In this document: in pieces, positions 53,248-62,491 of the stretch | How the letters are laid out: each line of letters opens with the position of its first letter | Numbering within the stretch: the stretch's first letter is position 1 | Assembly (NCBI RefSeq): GCF_001458435.1 | Contig: NZ_CYSF01000003.1 | Span: 1-64,000 of the forward strand | DNA length: 64,000 nt | From: Thalassovita mediterranea | Lineage (GTDB): Bacteria; Pseudomonadota; Alphaproteobacteria; Rhodobacterales; Rhodobacteraceae | Direction: 5' to 3' | Notes under the pieces: model-generated | What the model saw: the letters and a program-made list of their open reading frames with translations, nothing else | Database searches by the model: none | Told to the model about the DNA's origin: nothing | Translations under genes and position numbers: made by a program

Positions 53248-53442
53248 TTACAGGGCCGTTTTCTGCCAGCCGGGTGCAGGCAGCACGCTGGCCTGTGCCA
53301 CACGGATGATGCGGTCGGCGGTGGTTTCTGATACCGCCTCCTCACTCAGGCGGCGGCGACGATCCTGAAGGTTCTGCTGACGGATCAGTTCGAACAACCG
53401 ACCGTGGCGGGGCTGAAAGCTGGAAGCAGCAAACTGAAACAT
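53248..53442 (-). CDS. Small conserved-looking cytosolic protein, function unknown
   Basis: A 64-residue protein with ATG 53442 and AAAGGAC as ribosome site. It is basic in the middle (LQDRRRRLSEE) and has no signal, membrane segment or recognisable domain. It lies alone between two convergent terminated genes. The start signal and isolated position support it, but homologues were not checked. Confidence 0.45.
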   Translation of the reverse strand: MFQFAASSFQPRHGRLFELIRQQNLQDRRRRLSEEAVSETTADRIIRVAQASVLPAPGWQKTAL

Positions 53443-53599
53443 GGCGTGTCCTTTCTACTCGTTCGAGGGCCTATTGGCAGCTGGTCCTCTGTCATGAAGT
53501 AGAACGGTCGAATGTGGCGAGATTTCAGCGTTGTTGGTGCAAAAACGGGGAAAAACTGCTGTTTCCCCGCTTTTGCGCAAAGCGCCCCATCCTTTTGGA

Positions 53600-55012
53600 T
53601 TAGTTGAGATCCTTCAAAATGCGGCCGTGTTTGCGGGTGTGTGTCAACAGGTCGCCAAAGGTTTCGATGCCGCGCGCCTCTAGCATGGGGATCAAGCGGC
53701 ACAGAACCTCTGCGGTGGCGCGTGCATCCCCCAGCGCCGTGTGGCGCAACGCGGGCGGAATTTCGACACCCAGTCGGCTGCACAGCGCATCTACGGTATG
53801 ATCCTCACTGGCGCCAAACACGACCGCAGAAGCAAGCACAGTATCAAGAACTGGATGCGGCCAATCAAGGTTCACCCGTTTGCCATAACGGTGCATAAAC
53901 GCCATATCGAACGGCGCGTTATGTGCCACCAGTACGCTGGAACGTGCAAAATCGTGGAAGTTTCGCGTCGCATCCTCGATCGAGGGGGCGCCAGCGACCA
54001 TCGCGTCGGTGATGCCATGCACATTGGTGGCAACCGACGGGATCGGCACCTGCGGATTCACCAGCGACGACATCTCTTCGCCAACTACGATGGAATTGCG
54101 CACCACACGGACAGCGCCGATTTGCACCATCTCGTCCTTGTGCGGCAAGAGGCCCGTGGTTTCGGTGTCGAACACGCAATAGGTCAGTTCCGAAAGTTTC
54201 AGATCATCAACCGAGGTGCCATCGTTCTGTTCCAACAGACCGAAATCATAAATCAATGGACGTGACGCATCCGGTGCCAGCACCACCTCGGAGGATTCGA
54301 TAATCAGCATGTACCCGGTGCCACTATCCAGCGGCTTCATACGGATCTCAAAGTTCTGACGTTTGGCGGATCCCAAAGCGCGGAAAGTCACCTCTTCACC
54401 GGTTTGCATCAGGGTTTCCCAAGCCGCTTCGACGGCCTTGCGTTCGAAATAGTCAAAAATATCTGCATTCAGACGCGGTGTCTGGATTTGTGCCAGAACC
54501 GATGCTGCCTGCCCGTCATAGAGAACGATCTGATGGTTCGAATTCACCAGGATCATCGCCAACGGAATTTCTGTCAGCAGCTTGGTCAGGCGTTCCTTTT
54601 CCAGTTCCAGTTTTTGGGTTTTGGTGGCAATGGCGCCTGCGGTGTTCATCGACGCTTCGATCAACTGGCGGGTCACTGCTTCTGCCGCAGGTCCCAGATC
54701 GCCGAGGTATTTCGCCGCTTCCATATCCATATGGTGGTTGACGCCCGCATGAGCGCCCGCCCGCATCCGTGCGGCGACACGTTCAATCGGTTTGGCCACG
54801 TTTTCATCAAACAGCAGCCAGATCCCCATCACCATGCCCATCAAACCAAAGCCGGCAATGATGCCTGCCTGTAGGAATGCACTCACCAGTTCGCCTTGTT
54901 GTGCGGCCTCAAAGCCGAAGTAAAGCGCCAGTGCGAACAGCACGACGCCCCCTATCCCAATCAAGGCAAAGAACAAAAATACTCTGAGGCGGAGGCTGAG
55001 GTTATCTAGCAT
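53600..55012 (-). CDS. Membrane PAS-like protein with DEDDh exonuclease domain
   Basis: A 470-residue fusion. Two membrane helices (about 9-32 and 44-67) and a HAMP/coiled-coil stretch (to about 145) precede a PAS-like domain (about 148-245) and a C-terminal DnaQ-type 3'-5' exonuclease with all DEDDh residues: D282 and E284 (FDTETTG), D369 (HNAPFD), H424 and D429 (RHTALGDA). Annotated elsewhere as polymerase III epsilon, but membrane anchoring makes replication proofreading unlikely. It overlaps the small membrane gene by one base and follows the CBS/nucleotidyltransferase gene, a set conserved beside actP in other proteobacteria. Confidence 0.87.
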   Translation of the reverse strand: MLDNLSLRLRVFLFFALIGIGGVVLFALALYFGFEAAQQGELVSAFLQAGIIAGFGLMGMVMGIWLLFDENVAKPIERVAARMRAGAHAGVNHHMDMEAAKYLGDLGPAAEAVTRQLIEASMNTAGAIATKTQKLELEKERLTKLLTEIPLAMILVNSNHQIVLYDGQAASVLAQIQTPRLNADIFDYFERKAVEAAWETLMQTGEEVTFRALGSAKRQNFEIRMKPLDSGTGYMLIIESSEVVLAPDASRPLIYDFGLLEQNDGTSVDDLKLSELTYCVFDTETTGLLPHKDEMVQIGAVRVVRNSIVVGEEMSSLVNPQVPIPSVATNVHGITDAMVAGAPSIEDATRNFHDFARSSVLVAHNAPFDMAFMHRYGKRVNLDWPHPVLDTVLASAVVFGASEDHTVDALCSRLGVEIPPALRHTALGDARATAEVLCRLIPMLEARGIETFGDLLTHTRKHGRILKDLN

Positions 55013-55536
55013 TACCGTTTTCCTTCGCAGACGATCTGGTAAAGCCCTTCAGAGCGATCCAGCGCTGACCATGTCACATTTTCTATCGCACCCGCGTCGG
55101 AGAAGGTGGCATCAGCGCCCAGTGCGGCCTGACGGAATTGGGCGCAATCGACCAGAACCGGGCGCAGTTGCACCGGTTGCCAGCGACCGAAAAACGCAAG
55201 ATCCACCATGTTTTGACCTTCAAAAGCAGCGTTGGTGCGTACCGATTGGGTATCCACAGCCATAAAACGGCTGACATATGGAAAAGGATAGGTCCAAGGC
55301 CGATAAAAAGCGCGGTTCTCTACTTTTTTGGCAACCACCAACCCTTCGGGCAGGGTGGAAACTGTGCGATTATACCACGTGTATTCACTACTAATGGTCG
55401 TACCAATCATCACCAGCCCCGCCACCACAGGGGTCAACCAACGCGGCAGGCGGCCACGAAGGATTTTGTTAACCAACATCATCCCACCCGCAGCGGCCAA
55501 ACCCGCCACAAAGGTAGCGATCAATTCAAGAAACAT
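55012..55536 (-). CDS. Small membrane protein of the actP-associated set
   Basis: A 174-residue protein with two N-terminal membrane helices (about 3-24 and 34-53) and a soluble C-terminal part of about 120 residues, likely periplasmic or cytosolic depending on topology. Two cysteines (VDCAQF and IVCEGKR) lie in the soluble part. No domain is recognised. Its stop overlaps the exonuclease start by one base (TAATG), so they are translationally coupled, and it starts 62 bases after the nucleotidyltransferase gene. Confidence 0.7.
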   Translation of the reverse strand: MFLELIATFVAGLAAAGGMMLVNKILRGRLPRWLTPVVAGLVMIGTTISSEYTWYNRTVSTLPEGLVVAKKVENRAFYRPWTYPFPYVSRFMAVDTQSVRTNAAFEGQNMVDLAFFGRWQPVQLRPVLVDCAQFRQAALGADATFSDAGAIENVTWSALDRSEGLYQIVCEGKR

Positions 55537-55598
55537 GATTTCCCTCCCTTAATCATGCACTTATCGTCCATGCCGACGCCAAGGCGCCCGTGTTATAC

Positions 55599-57449
55599 CT
55601 ATGCCCCGCGGCCATGTCCCAACGCTGATTGCAGCGATTTGATCACCACAAAGGCATTGCGCAAATGGCTGCGTTCCAGATCCGACAGTTCCGAAGGCGC
55701 CATATAGTTGTCCGGCTCTTCGCCGCGCTGGATCTGGCGTGCCTGATGGCTCAGGCGATTTTCAGCGATCAGATCATAGGCGTCCAGCAAATCCCGCGCA
55801 CCCGAGGGTGACAGCCCCCCTGCCCCCGCCGCCTGTTCCAGACGGGCACGGGTGTTGGCTTGATCAATTTCTCCCTGCAGCGCATAGACGCGCCCCAGAT
55901 CCACCACCGGCACCACGCCGTTGTGTTTCATATCAAGCGTATTTTTATGTTCGCCCGACCGGATGGTGGCAAAGCCACGCAACAGCCCCAACGGTGGCGT
56001 ATGTTTCAGCGAATTGCTGATCATATGCGCCACGAAGATCGAATTTTGCGCCGCCCGCGCCAGCGTCTCCTCGTGCATGTCCTCAAACAGCGACATCGCG
56101 CCACCGATGGGGCGCAGATCGAACATGACAGAGGCCAGCATCTGTGCCTCATTGTCGGGGCTGGTGATCCAGCGCTCAAAGTAGCTGCGCCAAACGTGCT
56201 GAGGCTGACACCAACGTGGATTGGTCGCCATCATGTCACCCGGACAATAAACATAGCCGCAGGTGTTCAGGCCATCACAGACAAACTGCGCCAGATCAGC
56301 GAAATAGCCCATCTGATCATCGCGCACATCATCATGCAGGATCAGGCAGTTGTCCTGATCGCTGACGCCGGTTTGTTCCTGACGCCCCTGACTGCCACAG
56401 GCCAGCCACAGATAGGGCACCGGCGGCGGGCCCAGCTTGTCCTCGGCCAATGCCAACAGACGACGTGTGGCGGTGTCGGCCACATCGGTGATCAAGCGCG
56501 TCACCACCTCATGACGGTTGCCCGCGCCCACCAGCTGCACCAGCAGTTGCGGGATACGCGCGGTCACCTCAGCCATATCCTCTGCCGTATCGGCGTGGGC
56601 AATTTCTGACACCAGTTCGGCAGAGCTGACAGCCTGAAAACGGGTCAGATCGGTTTGGCTGACCATCCCAACCAATGCGCCGCCTTCGCAAATCGGGATA
56701 TGACCAATGCGGCGTTCCATCATAGCATGCAGCACATCAGATCCGATCGCGGTGGGCGCCAGTGTCAGGGGATCACGGGTCATGATCTGCGCAACAGGCG
56801 TATCCAATGGCAGCGCATCCGCCAACACACCCGCCATATCGCGGACAGTGACAATCCCAGACAGTTGATTGCCGTCGACGACGCACAGCGATGAAATCCG
56901 GCGATCACGGATCAGCCGCGCCGCCGCCTGCAGCGACACATCAGGAGCACAGGATACCGGATTTCGGGTCATCAGATCCGCCACCTTGGTTGAGGCCAGA
57001 TCGTCCTTCTGCACCCGCTGACGCGAGCGGTCAAAGAACCGGCGCGCCTGTTCGTTGCGCTCGATTAAAGCGGTAAACTCAGCGGCAGGCAGGATCAGAC
57101 AGGTGGTATCCTCCAGCGCGCGGGCCGAGGTCTGCGCAATCCCATCCCCCAGCAAACCGCGTTCGCCGAAAGAGTTGCGCACAGACAGATGCGACAGCGG
57201 CACATCGTTGGCATCGCGCACCTCTACGTGGCCCTTGTGGATCACGTAAAGCCCGACCTGCTGTTCGCCTTTTTGGTAAATCTGTTCACCCGCCGCAAAA
57301 CGGTGCCATTCAAACACCTGTAGCAACGGCTCCAGCGCTTCGGCGGACATGGTGTCATACGGGTGCAGCGAGGTCAGGAAACGATGCAAATCAGCCGGGG
57401 ACAATGCGGAAACCTCTTGCGGGTTGGGGGTGGTTGAGGGGTGTGTCAT
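55599..57449 (-). CDS. cNMP-binding/CBS/DUF294 nucleotidyltransferase-like regulator
   Basis: Cytosolic signalling protein of 616 residues. In order: a cyclic-nucleotide-binding domain (about 20-140; NSFGERGLLG), a CBS pair (about 155-275; VADLMTRNPVSC and QIMTRDPLTL), a GlnD-like nucleotidyltransferase domain (about 310-460) with GS (352-353) and the metal-binding D364/D366 of VSDQDN, and a C-terminal DUF294_C helical domain. Catalytic residues are intact, so it could transfer nucleotides to a protein or small molecule. It has its own upstream gap of about 150 bases next to the actP terminators. Confidence 0.88.
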   Translation of the reverse strand: MTHPSTTPNPQEVSALSPADLHRFLTSLHPYDTMSAEALEPLLQVFEWHRFAAGEQIYQKGEQQVGLYVIHKGHVEVRDANDVPLSHLSVRNSFGERGLLGDGIAQTSARALEDTTCLILPAAEFTALIERNEQARRFFDRSRQRVQKDDLASTKVADLMTRNPVSCAPDVSLQAAARLIRDRRISSLCVVDGNQLSGIVTVRDMAGVLADALPLDTPVAQIMTRDPLTLAPTAIGSDVLHAMMERRIGHIPICEGGALVGMVSQTDLTRFQAVSSAELVSEIAHADTAEDMAEVTARIPQLLVQLVGAGNRHEVVTRLITDVADTATRRLLALAEDKLGPPPVPYLWLACGSQGRQEQTGVSDQDNCLILHDDVRDDQMGYFADLAQFVCDGLNTCGYVYCPGDMMATNPRWCQPQHVWRSYFERWITSPDNEAQMLASVMFDLRPIGGAMSLFEDMHEETLARAAQNSIFVAHMISNSLKHTPPLGLLRGFATIRSGEHKNTLDMKHNGVVPVVDLGRVYALQGEIDQANTRARLEQAAGAGGLSPSGARDLLDAYDLIAENRLSHQARQIQRGEEPDNYMAPSELSDLERSHLRNAFVVIKSLQSALGHGRGA

Positions 57450-57601
57450 GCATCTCTCCGATCAGGGTCTTCAAAGCCTTAACAGGATTTCACCCCCGCA
57501 ACTTTGACGCATAACAACAACGGCCAGATATCTCATTCATAAAGCACAGGCCAAACAGGGAAAGAAGCCCGTGTGCAAATCACCTGTGCCAAAAGTAAAA
57601 A

Positions 57602-57632
57602 GCATCCCGCCCAGATGCCTTGGGCGGGATGC
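57602..57632 (-). terminator. Main terminator of the acs-actP operon
   Basis: Perfect 12-pair stem GCATCCCGCCCA / TGGGCGGGATGC with a seven-base loop; on the minus strand a TTTTT run follows. Second of two hairpins after actP. Confidence 0.9.
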
Positions 57633-57637
57633 AGTGT

Positions 57638-57672
57638 GAACGGGCGCCCTTCGGGGAGGTCCGCGCCCGTTC
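57638..57672 (-). terminator. First hairpin after actP
   Basis: Perfect ten-pair stem GAACGGGCGC / GCGCCCGTTC with a 15-base loop, eight bases past the actP stop and without a T-run; it may protect the message 3' end ahead of the main terminator. Confidence 0.7.
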
Positions 57673-57679
57673 TCGGGGA

Positions 57680-59467
57680 TCAGTGATCCTGTGCGGCACC
57701 TGCACCACGGGGGATGCGGACGCTTTCGACCAGATCTTTGATGTCCTGCGGCAGCTCCTTGGTCATGCCGGTGACGATGTAAGCAACCGCGAAATTGATT
57801 GCAGCGCCGATGGCCCCGAAGGAGGTGGACTTCACAGTACCCAGCAACGGATCAGCATCGGTGAAGCTGTTGGTGCCAGGAATGAAGAACCAGCCTTTGT
57901 GCAGGAAGATGTAGATCAGGGTGACGGTCAGACCAGCCAGCATGCCTGCCACTGCGCCGGTGTTGTTGATCTTCTTCGAGAAGATCCCCATCATCAGTGC
58001 AGGGAAGATCGACGCCGCCGCCAGACCAAAGGCCAGTGCCACGGTTTGCGCTGCGAAGCCCGGAGGGTTCAGGCCCAGGTAGGTCGCCACAGCAATAGCA
58101 ACAGCCATCGCGATACGGGCGGACAGCAGTTCGCCTTTTTCGCTGATCTGCGGGTTGATCGACCCTTTGATCAGGTCGTGCGATACTGCCGACGAGATCG
58201 CCAGAAGCAGACCCGCTGCGGTCGACAGTGCGGCAGCCAGACCACCAGCAGCCACCAGACCGATCACCCAACCCGGCAGGTTGGCAATCTCGGGGTTGGC
58301 CAGAACCAGGATGTCACGGTTGAACTTGGTCAGTTCGTTCTGCGAACCCCAGCCTGCAGCTTCCATCTTGGCAACGGTGTCGGCGTCCTTGTCGTTGAAG
58401 TAGGCAATTTTGCCGTCGCCGTTTTTGTCTTCCCAACCCAGAAGGCCGGTTTTTTCCCAAGTGGCCATCCAGTTGTACTGCTGTTCGGAACCGATCATCT
58501 CAACCGATACAGGCTCGCTCGAGGTGCCGTTCGGCCACATCAGTTCGGTGATGTTCAGGCGCGCCATCGCACCAACAGCCGGGGCGGTCAGGTACAGCAG
58601 TGCAATGAACACCAGCGCCCAACCAGCGGACCAACGTGCGTCGGATACCTTGGGGACGGTGAAGAAACGCATGATCACGTGGGGCAGACCCGCGGTACCG
58701 ATCATCAGCGACAGGGTGAACAGAACCATGTTGAAGGTATCGGAATGGTGGGCAGTGTATTCGTTAAAGCCCAGTTCCTTCACGATCGCGTCCAGCTTCG
58801 CCAAGAGCGGCTCACCAGATGCGGCGTGATCGCCGAACAGACCCAGCGCCGGGATCGGGTTACCGGTCAGCTGCAGCGAGATGAAGATCGCCGGAATGGT
58901 GTAGGCCATGATCAGCACGACATACTGCGCAACCTGCGTGTAGGTCACACCCTTCATGCCGCCGAATACGGCGTAGGCGAATACCACACAGGCACCGATC
59001 AGCAGACCAGCGGTGTTGCTGACCTCAAGGAAACGACCAAAGGCAACACCAACACCAGTCATCTGACCGATCACGTAGGTGGTGGAGGCAACGATCAGAC
59101 AGACAACGGCCACGATACGGGCAGTCTGGCTGTAGAAACGGTCGCCGATGAATTCCGACACGGTGAACTTGCCGAATTTACGCAGGTACGGTGCCAGCAG
59201 CAGGGCCAGCAAAACGTAACCACCGGTCCAACCCATCAGGAAGGTGGAGTTGTCATAACCGGTAAACGCAATAAGACCCGCCATCGAAATGAACGATGCT
59301 GCCGACATCCAGTCAGCTGCAGTGGCCATACCGTTGGTGACAGGGTGAACGCCGCGACCTGCAGCGTAGAACTCAGATGTGGACCCCGCGCGGGCCCAAA
59401 TCGCGATGCCGATGTAAAGCGCGAAGGATGCGCCAACAAACAGCAGGTTGATGGTAAACTGATCCAT
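57680..59467 (-). CDS. actP: Sodium/acetate symporter ActP (VC_2705-type)
   Basis: Na+:solute symporter taking up acetate and related short acids, 595 residues with about 13 membrane helices. Family features include EFYAAGRGVHPVTNGMATAA and GAIGAAINFAV. A hydrophilic loop (about residues 345-385) contains DKNGDGKIAYFN, which reads as an EF-hand calcium loop; this insert marks the VC_2705 subfamily. It starts 5 bases after its small subunit gene and ends with two hairpins. Acs encoded upstream uses the imported acetate. Confidence 0.93.
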   Translation of the reverse strand: MDQFTINLLFVGASFALYIGIAIWARAGSTSEFYAAGRGVHPVTNGMATAADWMSAASFISMAGLIAFTGYDNSTFLMGWTGGYVLLALLLAPYLRKFGKFTVSEFIGDRFYSQTARIVAVVCLIVASTTYVIGQMTGVGVAFGRFLEVSNTAGLLIGACVVFAYAVFGGMKGVTYTQVAQYVVLIMAYTIPAIFISLQLTGNPIPALGLFGDHAASGEPLLAKLDAIVKELGFNEYTAHHSDTFNMVLFTLSLMIGTAGLPHVIMRFFTVPKVSDARWSAGWALVFIALLYLTAPAVGAMARLNITELMWPNGTSSEPVSVEMIGSEQQYNWMATWEKTGLLGWEDKNGDGKIAYFNDKDADTVAKMEAAGWGSQNELTKFNRDILVLANPEIANLPGWVIGLVAAGGLAAALSTAAGLLLAISSAVSHDLIKGSINPQISEKGELLSARIAMAVAIAVATYLGLNPPGFAAQTVALAFGLAAASIFPALMMGIFSKKINNTGAVAGMLAGLTVTLIYIFLHKGWFFIPGTNSFTDADPLLGTVKSTSFGAIGAAINFAVAYIVTGMTKELPQDIKDLVESVRIPRGAGAAQDH

Positions 59468-59472
59468 AAGCC

Positions 59473-59751
59473 TTAGCCCTCGTCCACGCCGTATTCACGG
59501 TCGAGTTTGTTCATGCGCCATGCGTAGTTAAAGATCAGCGCCAGAAAGACCAGGATGCTGCCTTGCTGTGCAAACCAGAAACCAAGATCGGTGCCGCCGA
59601 TGGTGATGCCTGCCAGCATCGGGCGCAGCAGAATGCCAAACCCGAAGGACACCACCGCCCAGATGATCAGGCTGATGAAAATGATGCGCAGGTTTGCTGA
59701 CCAGTAGTTCTGGTCAGACGCCTGCGCGCTTGATGTGTTGTGGTCCGCCAT
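59473..59751 (-). CDS. DUF4212 small subunit of the acetate symporter
   Basis: Membrane protein of 92 residues with two helices (about 22-45 and 57-78) and typical DUF4212 features (YWSANLRI near the N-terminus, FVLALIFNYAWRMNKLDREYG-like end, here LVFLALIFNYAW). Members pair with VC_2705-type symporters as putative small subunits, like YjcH with ActP in E. coli. It is directly upstream of actP with a 5-base gap. Confidence 0.88.
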   Translation of the reverse strand: MADHNTSSAQASDQNYWSANLRIIFISLIIWAVVSFGFGILLRPMLAGITIGGTDLGFWFAQQGSILVFLALIFNYAWRMNKLDREYGVDEG

Positions 59752-59813
59752 TGCGGTTCTCCTCTCCTCCTCGTCTGCGCCGGGGACGGCGCAGGTGTCT
59801 TACGCGTTGCTGC

Positions 59814-60497
59814 TCAGGCCGTAGCCTTTGCAACAATCGCGGCAAGTCCTTTGGCAATCGCGCTGATTTCCCCCATCGCATCAATGCGTTGCAGGGCGCT
59901 CTTGGCCTCATAATAAGTGATCAGCGGTGCGGTCTGGGCATGGTATGCCTCCAGACGGGCACCGACGGTTTCGGCGTTGTCATCCGCGCGGCGCTTGAAC
60001 TCCGTGCTGCCACATTTGTCGCAAACACCCGCCGTTTGGGGCTGTTTGAAACTGTCGTGATAGCCTTCGCCGCAACCGCCGCAGGTGTAGCGGCCCGACA
60101 CACGTTGCACCATCGCCGCATCATCCACCTCTAGACTGATGGCGGCATTGATGCGCTGGCCGGTTTCCGTCAGCAGGGCATCCAGTGCCTCGGCCTGAAC
60201 TGTGGTGCGTGGGAAACCGTCGAGGATCACGCCCTTGGCGCAGTCCGGCTGGGCCAGACGATCGCGCAGAATGGCAATCACGATGTCATCGCTGACCAGA
60301 CCGCCACTGTCCATTGCCGCCTTGGCACGCATGCCAGCATCGGTTTTCTGCGCAACCGCGTCGCGCAGCAGATCACCTGTGGACAGCTGCACCAGACCGA
60401 ATGTCTCTTCCAGCATGCGGGCCTGCGTGCCCTTGCCAGCCCCCGGAGGGCCCAGCAGGATCAAAACGGCGGGGGTAGTTTCTACCATTGTGGTCAT
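59814..60497 (-). CDS. adk: Adenylate kinase, long zinc-binding type
   Basis: Converts AMP and ATP to two ADP. ATG 60497 (227 residues) or ATG 60488 are both possible starts. The P-loop is LGPPGAGKGTQ, the AMP-binding region STGDLLRDAV and DGFPRTTVQA, and the lid holds four cysteines (CGGCGEGYHD and CDKCG) for zinc. It sits 14 bases after acsA and 62 before the DUF4212 gene. Acetyl-CoA synthetase makes AMP, so its presence in this operon would recycle AMP during growth on acetate. A housekeeping copy is probably elsewhere. Confidence 0.9.
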   Translation of the reverse strand: MTTMVETTPAVLILLGPPGAGKGTQARMLEETFGLVQLSTGDLLRDAVAQKTDAGMRAKAAMDSGGLVSDDIVIAILRDRLAQPDCAKGVILDGFPRTTVQAEALDALLTETGQRINAAISLEVDDAAMVQRVSGRYTCGGCGEGYHDSFKQPQTAGVCDKCGSTEFKRRADDNAETVGARLEAYHAQTAPLITYYEAKSALQRIDAMGEISAIAKGLAAIVAKATA

Positions 60498-60511
60498 AGC
60501 CTTACCCCCTA

Positions 60512-62491
60512 TCAATCAGCGCGGTTCATGCGGTTTTCGATCAGCTCATCCACAACGCTGGGATCGGCCAGCGTCGAGGTGTCGCCAAGCGCGCCGAAGT
60601 CATCCTCGGCAATCTTGCGCAGGATGCGGCGCATGATCTTGCCGGAACGAGTTTTCGGCAGACCGGGGGCCCATTGGATCAGGTCAGGGGCGGCAATCGG
60701 GCCGATTTCGGTGCGGACCCAGGTGCGCAATTCCTGACGAAGCTCGTCCGACGGTTCCTCGCCGTTCATCAGGGTGACGTAGCAGTAGATGCCTTGGCCC
60801 TTGATGTCGTGGGGATAGCCAACCACCGCGGCTTCGGCCACTTTGGCATGCGCTACCAGTGCGCTTTCCACCTCGGCGGTGCCCATGCGGTGGCCCGAAA
60901 CGTTGATCACATCGTCCACACGACCGGTGATCCAGTAATCGCCGTCTTCGTCACGACGGCAGCCGTCACCAGCAAAGTAGTAGCCTTTGTAGTCAGAGAA
61001 ATACGTCTTCTCGAACCGTTCATGGTCGCCCCACACAGTCCGCATCTGGCTGGGCCAGCTGTCTGCGATGCACAGCACACCTTCGGTCGGGATGTCGTGG
61101 ATTTCCTCACCCGACTGCGGGTCCAGAACCACCGGTTTCACACCAAAGAACGGCTTCATCGCAGATCCCGGTTTCAGCGCATGCGCACCGGGCAGCGGGG
61201 TCATCATGTGACCACCGGTTTCGGTCTGCCACCAGGTGTCCACGATGGGGCATTTGCCCTTGCCGACCTGTTCGTTGTACCAGTTCCACGCTTCGGGATT
61301 AATCGGTTCACCCACAGTGCCCAGCACCTTCAGATCGCTGAGGTCGTATTTTTCGACAAACTCGTTCCCCTGCCCCATCAGCGCACGGATCGCGGTGGGC
61401 GCGGTGTAGAACTGGTTCACCTTGTGCTTTTCGCACACGGCCCAAAAACGGCCCGCGTCGGGGTACGTCGGCACACCTTCAAACATCAGCGTGGTCGCAC
61501 CATTGGCCAGCGGGCCATAGACGATGTAGCTGTGGCCAGTGACCCAACCCACATCAGCGGTACACCAGAAAATATCACCTTCATGATAGTCGAAGACATA
61601 TTCATGAGTCATCGAGGCATAGACCAGATACCCGCCGGAGGTATGCACAACCCCCTTGGGCTGACCGGTAGAGCCAGAGGTATAGAGGATGAACAGCGGA
61701 TCTTCGGCGTTCATTTCAACGGGGCGGCAGTAGTCGTTCGCCTCCAGCGCCATCTCGTTGTAGTCATAGTCGCGACCATCAATCCACGTGGTCTGATCGC
61801 CAGTGCGTTTGACCACCAGACATTTCACCGTGTCTTTGGTGTGCAGCAGCGCCGCGTCAGCGTTGGATTTAAGCGGCGTCTTGCGGCCACCACGCGGTGC
61901 GGTGTCAGCGGTGATCAGCACCTTGGCGTCGCAACCGTTTACACGGGCCGCCAGTGCATCGGGGCTGAAACCTGCGAATACGATCGAATGAATGGCGCCG
62001 ATACGGGCACAGGCCAGCATAGCATAGGCCGCTTCGGGGATCATCGGCAGGTAGATGACAACACGGTCGCCTTTGCGCACGCCCAGCTCTTCCAGCACAT
62101 TGGCCATACGGCAAACGCTGGTGTGCAGCTGTTTATAGGTGATGTGCTGCGCCGCCTCATCAGGATTGTCGGGCTCAAAGATGATCGCGGTCTGATCGCC
62201 ACGGGTTTCCAGATGGCGGTCGATGCAGTTGGCCGCAACGTTCAGCGTGCCATCCTCAAACCACTTGATATCCACCTTGCCCGGTTCAAAGCTGGTGTTC
62301 TTTACCTGGGTATAAGGTTTCATCCAGTCCAGACGTTTACCGTGTTCCGCCCAGAACCCTTCAGGGTCATTGATCGAGGCGTCATAAAGCGCGGCATACT
62401 TTTCTGCATCGATATGCGCGGTTTTGGCGAATTCTTCGGAAACGGGGACGACTGATGGAGTCTGGGTTTCATTTGCGTGGTCAAGCGACAT
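60512..62491 (-). CDS. acsA: Acetyl-CoA synthetase (AMP-forming)
   Basis: Activates acetate with ATP and CoA, giving acetyl-CoA, AMP and pyrophosphate. ATG 62491 has GGAGG nine bases upstream and gives 659 residues, the usual Acs length. Motifs include [12 protein letters not shown] (AMP binding), [17 protein letters not shown] and the C-terminal [11 protein letters not shown], in which K618 is the conserved lysine whose acetylation switches Acs off. First gene of the acsA-adk-DUF4212-actP run, with a long AT-rich upstream region. Confidence 0.96.
   Translation of the reverse strand: MSLDHANETQTPSVVPVSEEFAKTAHIDAEKYAALYDASINDPEGFWAEHGKRLDWMKPYTQVKNTSFEPGKVDIKWFEDGTLNVAANCIDRHLETRGDQTAIIFEPDNPDEAAQHITYKQLHTSVCRMANVLEELGVRKGDRVVIYLPMIPEAAYAMLACARIGAIHSIVFAGFSPDALAARVNGCDAKVLITADTAPRGGRKTPLKSNADAALLHTKDTVKCLVVKRTGDQTTWIDGRDYDYNEMALEANDYCRPVEMNAEDPLFILYTSGSTGQPKGVVHTSGGYLVYASMTHEYVFDYHEGDIFWCTADVGWVTGHSYIVYGPLANGATTLMFEGVPTYPDAGRFWAVCEKHKVNQFYTAPTAIRALMGQGNEFVEKYDLSDLKVLGTVGEPINPEAWNWYNEQVGKGKCPIVDTWWQTETGGHMMTPLPGAHALKPGSAMKPFFGVKPVVLDPQSGEEIHDIPTEGVLCIADSWPSQMRTVWGDHERFEKTYFSDYKGYYFAGDGCRRDEDGDYWITGRVDDVINVSGHRMGTAEVESALVAHAKVAEAAVVGYPHDIKGQGIYCYVTLMNGEEPSDELRQELRTWVRTEIGPIAAPDLIQWAPGLPKTRSGKIMRRILRKIAEDDFGALGDTSTLADPSVVDELIENRMNRAD

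Noticed and set aside
53600-55012. Reading as DNA polymerase III epsilon proofreading subunit
   Set aside because: Two membrane helices and a PAS-like domain precede the exonuclease, so a replication role is unlikely.
57620-59476. Long plus-strand frame opposite actP
   Set aside because: Composition is Gln/His/Arg-rich with no domain, and the other strand encodes an evident symporter.
60674-62455. Long plus-strand frame opposite acsA
   Set aside because: Shadow of acetyl-CoA synthetase with no protein-like features.
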